Assembly: GCF_000002595.2 (NCBI RefSeq)
Contig: NC_057015.1
Coordinates: forward strand, 2,676,952-2,740,951
Direction of reading: 5' to 3'
DNA length: 64,000 nucleotides
Source of the DNA: Chlamydomonas reinhardtii
Lineage: Eukaryota; Chlorophyta; Chlorophyceae; Chlamydomonadales; Chlamydomonadaceae
Shown here: positions 23,443-33,754 of the stretch, in pieces
Numbering within the stretch: the first letter of the stretch is position 1
How the letters are laid out: every line of letters starts with the position of its first letter
Notes under the pieces: model-generated
What the model saw: the letters and a program-made list of their open reading frames with translations, nothing else
Database searches by the model: none
What the model was told of the DNA's origin: nothing
Program-made: the position numbers and the translations under genes

Positions 23443-25937
23443 TCAGAAGGCGCCGAGGGAGCGGGCGATGCGCTTCTGCACCGCCCTCGAGGCCACGTCG
23501 GTGGCACTGCCTGCGGCCGCCGCCGCCGCCGCAATCGCCGCGTCCTCCACCTGCGCACGACGACCCAAAGGAATAATAGTAGGTCAGGGCATGGATTAAG
23601 GGAGCCCATCCAGCAGCCGAGCACACCGACACGCCGCAGCTGGCCCTTGCATTGAACACACCACATGGCATGCACGGCTGCCTGACACTCCAGCCTGCCC
23701 CTCCGCACGCACACACATATACACACACCTTGTCCACCACGAGGTCTTTGGTGCCCACCACCGCCTCACGTGCCCGGCTCACGGCGCCGCTGGCGGCGGC
23801 CGCGGCTTCCTCCACCGCCACCACCGCCGGCGCCGCCACCGCAGCTGCGGTCTGCACAATGGATGCTGCATAGGCATACAGACCGAGGGTGTGTGTGTGT
23901 GCATTCCTGAATGACTAATAATAAGAAGCGAAGTTGTAGCCAGGCACATCTGCGCTGAGGGAAACGTGCAGTCCGGCACGTCTTCACGCACATTTGCACA
24001 TATGCAGGCCGGGAAGCGCGTCGTCAGTCGCTGCTCCCACTTAGGCACGCGCGTATGTAGCTGCCATAGCCGCCTCACAAGTCAACCCACGTTTAGCCCG
24101 GCGTGCCAGTCGGTCCGGCCGCCACCAGGGCAGCGGCGCTGCCTTTTCCTCCCGCTCCCGCTCCCGCTGCCGCTCCGCCGCCATCGCCTGTGCCTCCGCC
24201 TCACTTGTAGCTGCAGCGGCCGCCGCCTCCGCGTCCGCCTCCCGGCGGCGGCGGCGGCGCCAGCCCAGGCCCGGAATGGCCCAGCGGCGCGGGGGCTTGT
24301 GTGCGGCCGGCGGCGGCGGCGGCGCGGCGTGCCCCTCTGTGGCGGCGGCGGCGGCGGCGTGGATGCCGGCGGCGACACTGCCGGTGCTGGCGGCCACACG
24401 GCTGGCTTGGGCGGATGCGTCTGCAGGCAGGGCGGCCGAGTTTGGCGGGTTGAGTTTGGCGGATCGATTTTGGCGGGAGAGGGCGGTTACTAGCTTCATT
24501 CCGAGTGGCGTGCACAAGGAGAGGTAGCCGAGCGCATCTACTTGCATGCACTGGACACGACGCTTACCCTGCACTGGGCCACCAGCTCCACCACGGCTCA
24601 CACGCCCGAGCCCTACCCCCCCCCCCCCCCCACACACACACCCATGGGATGGGCGACGATTCCTTGGGTCTTGGGACCTATTTGGCTCGGGTACATAACC
24701 CCGTACACCCATCCCAACCCCACCCACCCACCCACACCCATCCCAACCCAGCCCCACCCCACCTGCCAGGCGGTCGCGCAGGTGTGCCATCACGCCCGCC
24801 GCGGCGGCCAGCGGCCCGGGCAGCTGGGCGCCCGCCGGCAGCCGCCCACTGCGCCGCAGCAGCTCCGCCGCACCCAGCCACAGCCCGCCGGCGGCGCCTG
24901 CGAGGTGGGCGGCGGCGGCGGCGGCGCCGATGGCGGACAGCGCGATGGCGTCAGACACAAGCATGGTCAGGCCCAGGGTGCCGGCCGCTGTGATGCCTGT
25001 GTGCGTGTGTGTCCGTGTTTGCGTGTGTTTGTGTGGTTCCGCGTGGTTTGCTTCAGCGTGGTTTTTGCTTCTGCCGGCCCACGCGCGCACGCACACGTTT
25101 CACACGAGCAAACACACGCGTGCGTACCTGTCAGCAGCGACACCCCCACCGCCCGCCGCAGCGCGCCCACCAGCCGCCAGCCCAGCGGCGGCTGCAGGCG
25201 CTGAAAGGCCGCGGCGTGCAGGGCGGAGTTGTAGTCGAGCAGGGCAGCCGAAAGGCCGGAGCTGGTAGCCGAAGGGGTGCTGTTGGCTGCCATGGCCAGC
25301 TGCGTCGAGGGAGGTGATTGGTAGATGGATGGGGTCGTTATCATTCTTATCAATAATGGTTGTGGGAGGTGGTTGGGGAACGCCCGCCCCATCGGCAGCC
25401 ACACGCCACTTCAACTGCCACTGCTCGGCCAGCGTCCCGGCAAATGTGCCCGCCGCCAGGGCCGTTGGAGCGAAAAATGCACGCAAACCACACCAGCGTC
25501 ATGGAGGCCGTTGGATTTCTCTCCGAGGCAGCGGCAGTGTCGCAGTACGAGCGACAAGGGCTCAGCGTTACTCATCAGCTTGATCGCGCCGCTACTGGGC
25601 GCATGTCGCTCGTACTGAGACGCTGCCGCTGCGTCGGAAATTTCCAGAAATCCAACGGCCTCCATGACGCTGGTGTGGTTTGCGTGCGGTGCTACCTTCC
25701 CCCAGCGAAACCCACGTGGCCTGACGTCCTTTACTGCGCAACCCACGGAAGCACCACCACTGTCCTCCCTTCCCCGCCTCTCCACCCGCCCACCCCGCCC
25801 CACCTGCATGACGTGCCTCCACCGCGGCTTGCGCTCCGCCTCGTAGCGCCTCAGCGCCTCCTTGTTGAGGCCGTGCCGCTGTACACACGCGCCCAGCACA
25901 GCCGCGTCCTCCAGGGCCTGTGCGCGTGTGCATGTGC

Positions 25938-25985
<48 letters not shown>

Positions 25986-27822
25986 GTGCGTGCATAATAT
26001 TGAGAGTGCGTGCATTTGTGAGTGCGTTGCGGCCAGAGGTCACACCGGAACCCCTGTGAATGAAGTAAGCCCCCCACTCGCCTCCACACACTCCCACAGC
26101 CACACGCCCGCACCTGGTTCTCCTCCTGGCTACTGGGTCTCATGGGGTGCGCCGCCTCACCCAGGATAAGCACGCGGCCGCGCCCCAGCGCCGCCGGCAG
26201 CTCGGCGGCGCGGCGCACCCACACGCCCGCCTCCACCACCCCGCTGGGGCGGCTGTTGCGCAGCATGGCGCGCACCTCGGGCGGGAAGCCGCCGAACAGG
26301 GCCAGCAGCCGCTGGGAGGGAGGTGAGGAGGGAGGTGGGAGGTGGGGGAGGGTGGGAAGGGGGTTACACTCGTGACTTAAGGCGGGAGGGGTTGGGAGGA
26401 AGTGGCGGTAAGGGCGGTGGGAGTGGGTGGGAGGGGATGGTGGGAGGGAAGCACGGCCCAAACTGGCGTGGACATGTCCACGCACGGCGCAGCAGCACAC
26501 ATAGCTTACAGGCTTACAATCTGTGTGTTCGCGCGGTAGCTTCAAGCACCCCGCAATACACCCACGGAGCCCCCCTTTGCCGCCATCCATTAGTAGTCCC
26601 CACCCACCTGGATGGTCTCGCCCTTGCCGCGTGCGTCCTCCTCCTCCTCGTCCTCCTCCTCGTCACTCTGGCCGCCGCCGCCCGGCCCGCCGCCAGCCGT
26701 CATCCGCTCATCCTCCTCCCCCGTGCCCGGCTCCTCCAATCCCTCCACCTCCTCACCACCCCCGCCACCAACCCCGCCACCCATACGGAGCATAGCCATA
26801 AGCTCTGCTGCGTCCCCGCCTTCGGTGGCGGCGCCGCCGCCAGCGGCGGCCTCGGCGGCGATGGCGGGCGCCTCGGCGAGTGCGCCGCCGCCGCCGCCGC
26901 CGTTGAAGAGGCGGCGGGCGGTGTCCTCCATTGAGCCGTACGGCGGCGGGCGGCGGGCAGCGCCGCCAGCACCGGACTTGACGCTCCTGCAGCGGTGATG
27001 CAGTGCAAAGTATGATTGCGCATGTACGGCCCTCCGCGTGCTTGGCGCATCTATCTATCTACGGCCGTTGATCAGCCCGCCATTGCCACGCGAGGGCCCC
27101 ATAAGGCCCCCACAGGGCCCCCTGCACGCCCTTGTCCTATCCTCTTCCCCCGCCCCCAGCCCCCACTGCCGCCCCCAGCCCCCGCTGCTCACATCTGCCT
27201 GCTGCCGACGCGTGCGCCCAGCCCCAGCCCCAGCCCCAGGCCCATGGACGGCTCGGTGCGCAGGGAGGGCGTGTGGCGGGGCGGTGTGCTCAGCCGCTCC
27301 ACACGCCGGGTAGACGTATTGTACCTGCGTGTGAGCGTGTGTGCACCATGCGCCGTGAGGTGCTTGCGCCTGCAAACGTCTCATAGGTGTTCCTCCTACG
27401 TTGCCTGCATGTACACACACACACACAGTCATGCAGCCGCACACACACACACACACACATACACACACACACACACACACAGTCATGCAGCCGCACAGCC
27501 ACACACCGCCCCCGCCCACCATCCCCATCCCCACCCCCACGCCCTGCGCCCCCCCACCCCCACCCCCGCACCCTGCCCCTCACCCACCCCCACCCCCAAA
27601 CCCACCCCCCACACCACCACCACGCACCTGAACCCGCACTGGCGCAGGTCTGCCTCGGTGACCACCGCCTCCCAGCCCACGTCGCCGCCCGCCAGGCAGT
27701 GCGACAGGAAGGTGCGGCCGGGGCTGAGCCACACCGCGTTGAAGTCCAGCGGCAGGGCGGGCACGTCGTCACCAGGCAGCCGGCCCAGCCACTTGACGAC
27801 GCCCTGTTGGCAGCGCGTGGGA

Positions 27823-27873
<51 letters not shown>

Positions 27874-27956
27874 TAAAGAGCACAAGGAGGAACAAGGACA
27901 AAGTGTGTGTGTGTGTGTGTGTGTGTGTCTAAAGAGCACAAGGAGGAACAAGGACA

Positions 27957-27991
<35 letters not shown>

Positions 27992-28018
27992 TAAAGAGCA
28001 CAAGGAGGAACAAGGACA

Positions 28019-28058
<40 letters not shown>

Positions 28059-31000
28059 CTGTGTGTGTGTGTGTGTGTGTGGCTGTGCGTGTGCAGGTGG
28101 TGCAGAGGCGGCGAGGGAGGTACAGAAACAAGACGAGCTGGAAGTACGGGGAGGAGTTGCGTTGCGGGAGGGAGCAGGGGCGGCTCCATAGGCTGCGTGG
28201 TTGCACACGTATGATACAAAGTCCTGCAGCTCTAAACACGCCTGCATACCCAATCACAGACCTCCCCACACACTCACGTCATAGAAGGGGTCGCCGTCTC
28301 GCACCACCCGCCGCCGGACTTCTGAAAACGGCCCGTCCGCTGCCGCCATGAAGCCACACCGCACCAGTGCCGGCGCCGGCACGGCGCTCACAGCCGCGGC
28401 CGCCGCCGCCGCGACCGCCACGTCCTGGCCCCTGCGCCGCTGCTGCCGCCGCGGCGGCTGCCTCTGGCTCCGGCCCTTGTCTGCCTGGCCCTGGCCCTGG
28501 GTCGGGGGCGGTGGCTGGTGCTGATGCTGCTGATGGTGGTCGGGGCCGCCGGCGGCGGCGGCGGCGCTGCTGCCGCCGCCAAAGCTGCTGAGGCCCATGC
28601 CACTGCCGGCTGCAGGCCTGTTTAAAATTCGCCAGGAGCAATGTAATGTCATAAGAGCGTTTCAATTTGTTGAAGAGGAACGGGTCGCACCTGAATGCCA
28701 CGTACACGCCGTCGTCGCGCTCGCGGTGCCCCAGGTACTGCGCGCCGTACTGCACAGTGCCCGGCGGCAGCAGCGCCAGCAGAGCCTGAAAGTGGGGGGT
28801 TTACATTCACGATTAGTTAAAAAGGGGAGGGGGGGCCGGCATGGCGGCAGGTGGCGGTGCGTGGCGGTGGGATGGAATGGTGTGCGTCGTTGGGCGTGGG
28901 CGTGGGAGAGTCGCACGCACGTTATGACTGTCCGAGGTGCGCATGCGATGTCGCACACCCGTACATCCCGATTGCTGTGCCGTGTGCACATCACAACAGC
29001 ACACCCCACCTCACACCTCGCACTGCCTGCCCCCCCCCCGCACCTGCTCCAGCTCGTACCAGCCGATGGTGATGTGTGGCTCGCCGAAGCGCCGCAGCGC
29101 CGCACTGCCGCGCTCCTCCAGACGCGTGATCAGGCTGCCTGCAAGGCAGGCACGGGGGTGAGGGTTAACGTTGAACCAATCCCGTAAGGAAACAGTCGCG
29201 CGGCAAGGAGAACGGGGGTGGGGGGGAGGGGGTGGGAGGGGGGGAGTGGGGGGAGTGGGGCGGAGAGAGGCAGACGGAGGAAGGGGGAGGGGAGGGGCGA
29301 GAGGGAGGGATATGCGCATGTTGGCTTGTGCGTGCATGCATGGCGCGTGCCGGTGTGTGTGTACATGCGGGGGCATGCACAACACGAAACGGCACCCCCC
29401 CCCCCCCACAGACACACACAGGTACACCCACACCCACACACCCACACATATACACACCCACACCCACACACACACACACGCACATACGCACCGTCTGTAT
29501 CGTGCACCAGCACTGGCCGCGCCCTCAGCCCGTGTGCACATATGGCGGCGTGCAGCCGCGGGTCCAGCGCCGCCGCCGCCCGCATGCCGTTGGGCTCCAG
29601 GCGACAGTAGCTGCCGTACTTGCGGTCGGGCGGCGGCGGGGCGGGCCGCCGGTCAAACACCTGGTTGGGTTGGGGAAGGGAGGAGGGGGGTTGCATGCCC
29701 AAGCCCAGCGAAACAGGTCTCAATAGGCGTAGGAGGATTGAGGAGAGGTTTGGGGTTCGGGGGTTTGCACTGCATGCGCGTTTGGGTACCGCGCCCGCAC
29801 AAGAAAAGAGAGCCCCACACAGAAGGTTCGGAGCTGTGGGACCGCAAAGTGACACCTGATTAACACCTCGTCAGGCCCCACCCATAGCTGTTATGTTGTG
29901 CTCTCTACTACCACATTAAGCCCACCACCACGCCTGCAAAGTTTGCGACACGCCGCACACACGCACCTTGACCCGGAGGCGCGGATGCACCCTCTTCAGC
30001 GCCAGGGCAGTGGCCAGCCCCGTCACCCCCGCGCCCACCACCGCCACATCCAGATCCAGATCCACATGCCCGCCGTACGGCGCCGCCGACATCAGCGCTG
30101 CCGTACCCGCCGCCGTACCCACGCCCGTAACGCTGCTGGCACGGCTGGCGCCGCCGCCGCCACGCGTCCCGGCGCCGCCCCCGCCAGACTGGTAGGGGTA
30201 GCTGAGGGAGGGCTGCGGCTGCGGGGCTGGTGGTGGTGGCGGGTTGAGGAAGGGCGTGGGAGCCGACCCGCGCTGCTGGTGCTGGTGGTGCTGAGGAGGC
30301 CTGTTGTCAGGCAGCGGGCGCGGCTCCGTTGAGCGCTCCTGCTGGTGCTGCTGCTGGTCGAGGTGTGTTTGGAGTTGCTGGTCCTTGGGACCTCCTCCGC
30401 CGACGGCACCCTGCCCCTGATTCGACCCACCCAGTGGCGGCGCCGGCGTGGCGGCAGACATGGCCGCGCCTGCTCCTCCGGCGGCCGCGGCGGCTGGCGT
30501 TGGCGTGGTGTGTGGTGGGAGGTGCGACGGGGCAAACGAGGCGCCGCCAGGGGCAGTAGCAAGCTGGCCGGCGGCTGTAGCAAGGTCAGCGGGGGACCCG
30601 TCGCCCGCGCCTATGGGCCCGCCGGAGGTAGGGGTGGCGCGGCTACTGCCGGCGGCAGCAGGCGGCACAGGCAGCCACAGATTGCGTCCGCTGGGGCTGG
30701 TGTAAAGCTGCACCTGCTGCTGCTGCTGGTGGTGGTGGCGGTGGTGGTGGCTGTGGTGGTGAGGATGGTGGTGATGCGGCTTTTCTGCAGAGCCTGCGGC
30801 AGTAGCAGCTGACGGAGATGCCTCGGCGGGTTGCCCCAGCCCCTCGGCAGTAGCGGCAGTAGCAGCAGCTGGCGCAGGCTGTAGCTGCGATCGGCCGTGT
30901 GCCTCCTCGCCAGGGGACTCCTCAGCGGCAGTAGCAGAACCCGAGGATGCAGACCGAGGCAGGAATGCGATGGGGTGTGCGGCGAGCGTTGGCGCTGCTG

Positions 31001-31178
31001 ACACGGTCGTCGGCCCCGCCGGCGCCTGCGCTGCTGCAGCCGCCGCAGAGGGCCCTCCGTGCAGGGGCGGCCGCTCCGCCTGCTGTTGCGGTTGCTGCTG
31101 CTGCTGTTCGAGCTTGCGTCGCTGCTCCTCTTGCTGCTGTTGCTGCTGCCGGCGCTTGCGGCCGAAGATGCGCCTCAT
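23443..31178 (-). CDS. Large FAD-dependent monooxygenase with long N-terminal extension and hydrophobic tail
   Basis: Fifteen exons close in phase: 31178-29967, 29660-29492, 29138-29044, 28785-28691, 28617-28278, 27803-27628, 27324-27193, 26986-26608, 26311-26114, 25917-25804, 25299-25128, 24996-24763, 24420-24079, 23865-23729, 23550-23443; about 1300 residues. Residues 1-370 are low complexity (poly-Gln, His, Ala). The Rossmann motif [15 protein letters not shown] starts near residue 378. Then come [13 protein letters not shown], a substrate-side half split by disordered inserts, and the FAD-ribityl motif [16 protein letters not shown] leading to [11 protein letters not shown]. The usual GQG before N-Q-A-L-E-D is replaced by SQEE. 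After exon 11 there are Ala/Leu-rich membrane-like segments and charged low-complexity sequence. This is the UbiH/zeaxanthin-epoxidase/kynurenine-monooxygenase superfamily; the substrate is unknown. The stop is discussed under 22125-23442. Introns hold several repeats. Confidence 0.85.
24671..24702 (-). repeat. Introner-like 5' module in FAD gene intron
   Basis: In the direction of the gene this reads GGGGTTATGTACCCGAGCC then AAATAGGTCCC, about 60 bases after the donor at 24762. The plus strand reads GGGACC...TTTGGCTCGGGTACATAACCCC, matching the 3' modules at 21999 and 50343, so here the same sequence sits in the opposite orientation near the 5' end. Confidence 0.65.
25479..25687. repeat. Intronic long inverted repeat (hairpin)
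   Basis: The left arm 25479-25556 and right arm 25604-25687 are near-perfect reverse complements (shared blocks include GCACGCAAACCACACCAGCG and GAGGCCGTTGGATTTCT), separated by a 47-base loop. A short insertion in the right arm and a few mismatches are the main differences. It lies inside the FAD gene intron between 25299 and 25804. Each arm reads open as a related peptide ([11 protein letters not shown]...), which suggests an inverted duplication of a coding fragment. A transcript would fold into a stem of about 75 pairs, as in algal microRNA precursors. Confidence 0.9.
25934..25980. repeat. (GT)n microsatellite
   Basis: A GT dinucleotide run in the FAD gene intron just beyond the exon ending at 25917. 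Confidence 0.95.
26360..26381 (-). repeat. Introner-like 3' module in FAD gene intron
   Basis: In the gene's direction it reads TTAAGTCACGAGTGTAACCCC, followed by a C/T-rich tract and the acceptor before exon 26311-26114. The layout is the same as the TGAATGTAACCCC modules elsewhere. Confidence 0.6.
27830..28085. repeat. Compound (GT)n minisatellite with an AGAGCACAAGG spacer motif
   Basis: Three copies of a 30-base motif beginning CTAAAGAGCACAAGGAGG alternate with GT runs at a period of about 56-62 bases, in the FAD gene intron 27804-28277. In the gene's direction each unit ends CCTTGTGCTCTTTAG, a pyrimidine tract plus AG. Single related copies occur at 44506-44527, also inside an AC run, and at 61617-61637. 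Confidence 0.92.
28794..28823 (-). repeat. Introner-like 3' module in FAD gene intron
   Basis: In the gene's direction it reads TTTTTAACTAATCGTGAATG then TAAACCCCCC, and the acceptor for exon 28785-28691 follows within 10 bases. It is clearly related to 18614-18702. Confidence 0.7.
29162..29191 (-). repeat. Introner-like 3' module, identical to the GLG1 5' module
   Basis: The 30-base string GGGTTAACGTTGAACCAATC CCGTAAGGAA is identical to 48248-48277. Relative to transcription it is reversed here and lies about 23 bases before the acceptor of exon 29138-29044; in GLG1 it lies 9 bases after a donor. Confidence 0.85.
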
Positions 31179-31881
31179 GCGCTGCAGCGACGGAGAGGTC
31201 GGTGCGTTAAGGGTATGTGATTACGGCCTGGGTGCATTGTTTGGGTGCATGCAAAGGTCTAAGACAGCCGGCGGGGGGGCAATGACGCCGCAGCCGGGCC
31301 TGCATGTAGCGCACCCCGACGGGCAAGCCGCTGAAGCCCATAATTAACAAAACTACGGTATTCCCGAAACCCAAAACTCACAAAGGTTTTCATCAAAACA
31401 AATCGCCAAACATGTTCAGCGGCAACATCTGCTGCCGGGCCGCTGCGGCCGCGGCTCGCAGTCTCACCACAGCCACCGGCTCCGGCTGGGGCGGGCTGCT
31501 GACGGGTGCTCGTGCGGGGACCACGCCTGGGGCCTGCAGCGCAGGTGGGGCGCCGTCGCCGTCTACAACAAGCCAGAGCTTGTAGGATCAAAACCCGCTC
31601 TGACCCCTGGGTCCCTCATCGTGAGGCCGTGTCACGCACACGGACACGCACACCGACACCTTCTACGCAGGCCTCCGCAGCTTTCCGCAGCTCTCCTTAC
31701 TTGCTCTCCATATGCCCGAATAACGGTGTTGTCAACACACGCTGCTGCTGACACGCACGAATGCACCGCGGCTTACCCCCAACACCTGGTCTTGTCCCCG
31801 TCTGCCACCCCTGCTACAGCCCCTGCTACAGCCTGTGCCGCCTCCCCTGCTGCTGCTGCCGCCGCCTGCTACTCCACCACC
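31179..31881. promoter_or_regulatory. Divergent promoter region (FAD monooxygenase / 192-residue protein)
   Basis: A 703-base head-to-head spacer. The stretch 31338-31412 is AT-rich (CCCATAATTAACAAAACTAC). The part after about 31620 is probably the leader of the plus-strand gene. Shared promoter use is inferred. Confidence 0.4.
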
Positions 31882-33247
31882 ATGGACTACTCGGGCGGGG
31901 GCCTGGGCTCCCACATGGGCAGCCACCCGCTGTCGGAGCTGGACAAGATCAAAAAGACCGCGCGGGGGGAGATAGACATCACAGGTGGGGGGAGATAGAC
32001 ATCACAGGTGGGGTGCGTGGCGGGGGGCCTGCCGGGGCCGGGGAGTGGGGGCGCGAGAGGGGTTGATGTGTGCGGGCAAGGCAGTGGTGGCTGCTGGTAC
32101 AACTCCCAGTGTACGCCGCTGCGGCTTGTGTGCTTTCGCCCGCTACCTTGCCTCGTTTCAACATGCGCGCGCACGAACGGTGATGCAACCACGTGTCGTT
32201 CCAATCACACGTACACGCACATGCAGAGTCGGAGCCGGGCACGGGCGACATGCCGCACCCCAGTGGCCGCATGCTGGGCAGCGTGGAGGCGGAGTTCAGG
32301 GAGGAACCCGCACAAGACAACCCGGACGGTAAGGTGCCTGACGTGATACCGCACGGTGTGTATGGGGGCGAACCAGGGGTTGGTCGCGTGCTGCTGCCCC
32401 TCACCTCCTGCCCCGCCCAAGCGCCGCCCCCGTCCCCATCATGCCGCATGGGTTGGTGTAAAGGGCTCCGCCGCTCACTCCTCAAGCGCATCACACGTGT
32501 CCCGTCTCCTCCACACCTCTCGCCCCCCCCTTCCACGCCTCACCTCCACACCTTTCAGGCTTTTCCGCCCTGCCGGACTTTTACGTGGGCGAGGCGCCGC
32601 CCGGCCAGCGCCGCCCCGGCGCCCCCGGCAGCGGCGACGCCACGCCGTTGTCCGACCCCAGCCTCAAGACCGGCCGGGCCCGGGGTGCCGACCCACATGC
32701 CGGCACCAACCTCGAGGGCAGCTACGGCGGCCAGTCGGCGGACTACTACCACGGAATGATACCCGTGGTGAGAGGATACGGAGAGGCAAGGGGAGGGGAG
32801 GGGAGGGGAAAGAAAGGAAGAGGTGTGTTATGGGAATGGTAGAGCGAGGGTTGGGTACACCGTGGTTGGCACAATGCCGTGGCCCGGTACCAGGGAGCGC
32901 AACCGCCAGCTGTATGCTGCTCGCGCCTCTTGACCGCCTGCTTCCCATGCGGTCTGCACCCTTCCCTCGCCCTGACTCACCTCCACTAGCTTTGCATCAC
33001 TACCCGAACCTCCACCGCTTCACTGGCCCTGCTCCTCCCTTGCTGCGCCCCGCCCCAATGGCTTCGCGGCCTGCGCACCCAGGTGACGGATCCCATGACG
33101 GGCATGGCGAGCGGCACGGTGATGGACGCGAGCGAGCAGGCGCGCAAGGAGGTGGGGCCGGCAGTCATCCGGGGGCCGGGCTCGGACGCGGTCGGCGTCA
33201 ACACGCGACCCAACATCAAAGGACCCGAAGGAGACGTGTCCGCTTAA
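31882..33247 (+). CDS. Unrecognised hydrophilic 192-residue protein
   Basis: Four exons (31882-31984, 32227-32328, 32559-32767, 33083-33247) with consistent phases encode 192 residues. The start CCACCATGG is an excellent context. The peptide begins MDYSGGGLGSHMGSHPLSEL, has DFYVGEAPPGQRRPG in the middle and ends GPEGDVSA. It is Gly/Pro/Asp-rich and probably disordered, with MTGMASGTVMDASEQARKEV as the most helix-prone part. It has no signal peptide or membrane span, and no family is recognised; the composition is loosely like LEA or stress proteins. The first donor lies in a 23-base tandem duplication. A TGTAA follows at 33422. Confidence 0.78.
31971..32016 (+). repeat. 23-base tandem duplication of a splice donor
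   Basis: GATAGACATCACAGGTGGGG occurs at 31971 and again at 31994, so the exon-1 donor (CACAG/GTGGGG) is present twice in a row. The first donor keeps the frame. Use of the second would add 23 bases, shift the frame and meet a TAG almost at once. Confidence 0.9.
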
Positions 33248-33754
33248 GCTGGCGAGCATGCGTGCAGGCCTGGGTTGGTGGTAAGCCATAGGCTGTGTTG
33301 GCGCAAATAGAGCGAGCTATTACCGAAGCCGAGGCAAGCAAGGGGAGCAGTGCAACTGACAGCTCGCTGTCGTTGTGGTGGACTGGGGCCGGTTGTTCGA
33401 GCTTGGTTTAATCACAATATGTGTAATTTGTGTCGCTGGAAAGCGCGTGCGAATTGCAAAGGCAGATGGGCGTGGCACAGGTGGTGGGACAGGTCTGCTC
33501 TTCACCATACCCCGAAGGCACCTGCCAGCATGTGAAACCTCCTATATAGCCCTGCTGTGCATACGATAGGTGGGCGGAGGTTCAGGGGTAGCGCAGGAGT
33601 TTCCATGCAATGTGACCGTTGCCTGACCGTTGAGCTGCATGCTGTTTGGTGATCCAGGGCACTGTGCCAGTAGTTGCGCCTACCATAGTGTAATTCCCGC
33701 TCCAGCGAGAACACTGCAACTGACACGGACAGCAATTGAGTAGAAACAACAAAG
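33248..33754. other. 3' UTR and spacer upstream of the methyltransferase
   Basis: TGTAA at 33422-33426 fits the end of the 192-residue gene's transcript. The rest should hold the promoter and leader of the next gene. I see no gene here. Confidence 0.5.

Noticed and set aside
23443-23445. TGA read as selenocysteine in the FAD monooxygenase
   Set aside because: The residues around it are low complexity, no selenoprotein family fits, and I cannot show a SECIS element. A normal stop or alternative splicing is simpler.
29162-29191. tRNA-like internal promoter (B box) in the 30-base shared module
   Set aside because: The reverse strand has GGTTCAACG, but the following bases do not fit the B-box and no A box lies at a suitable distance.
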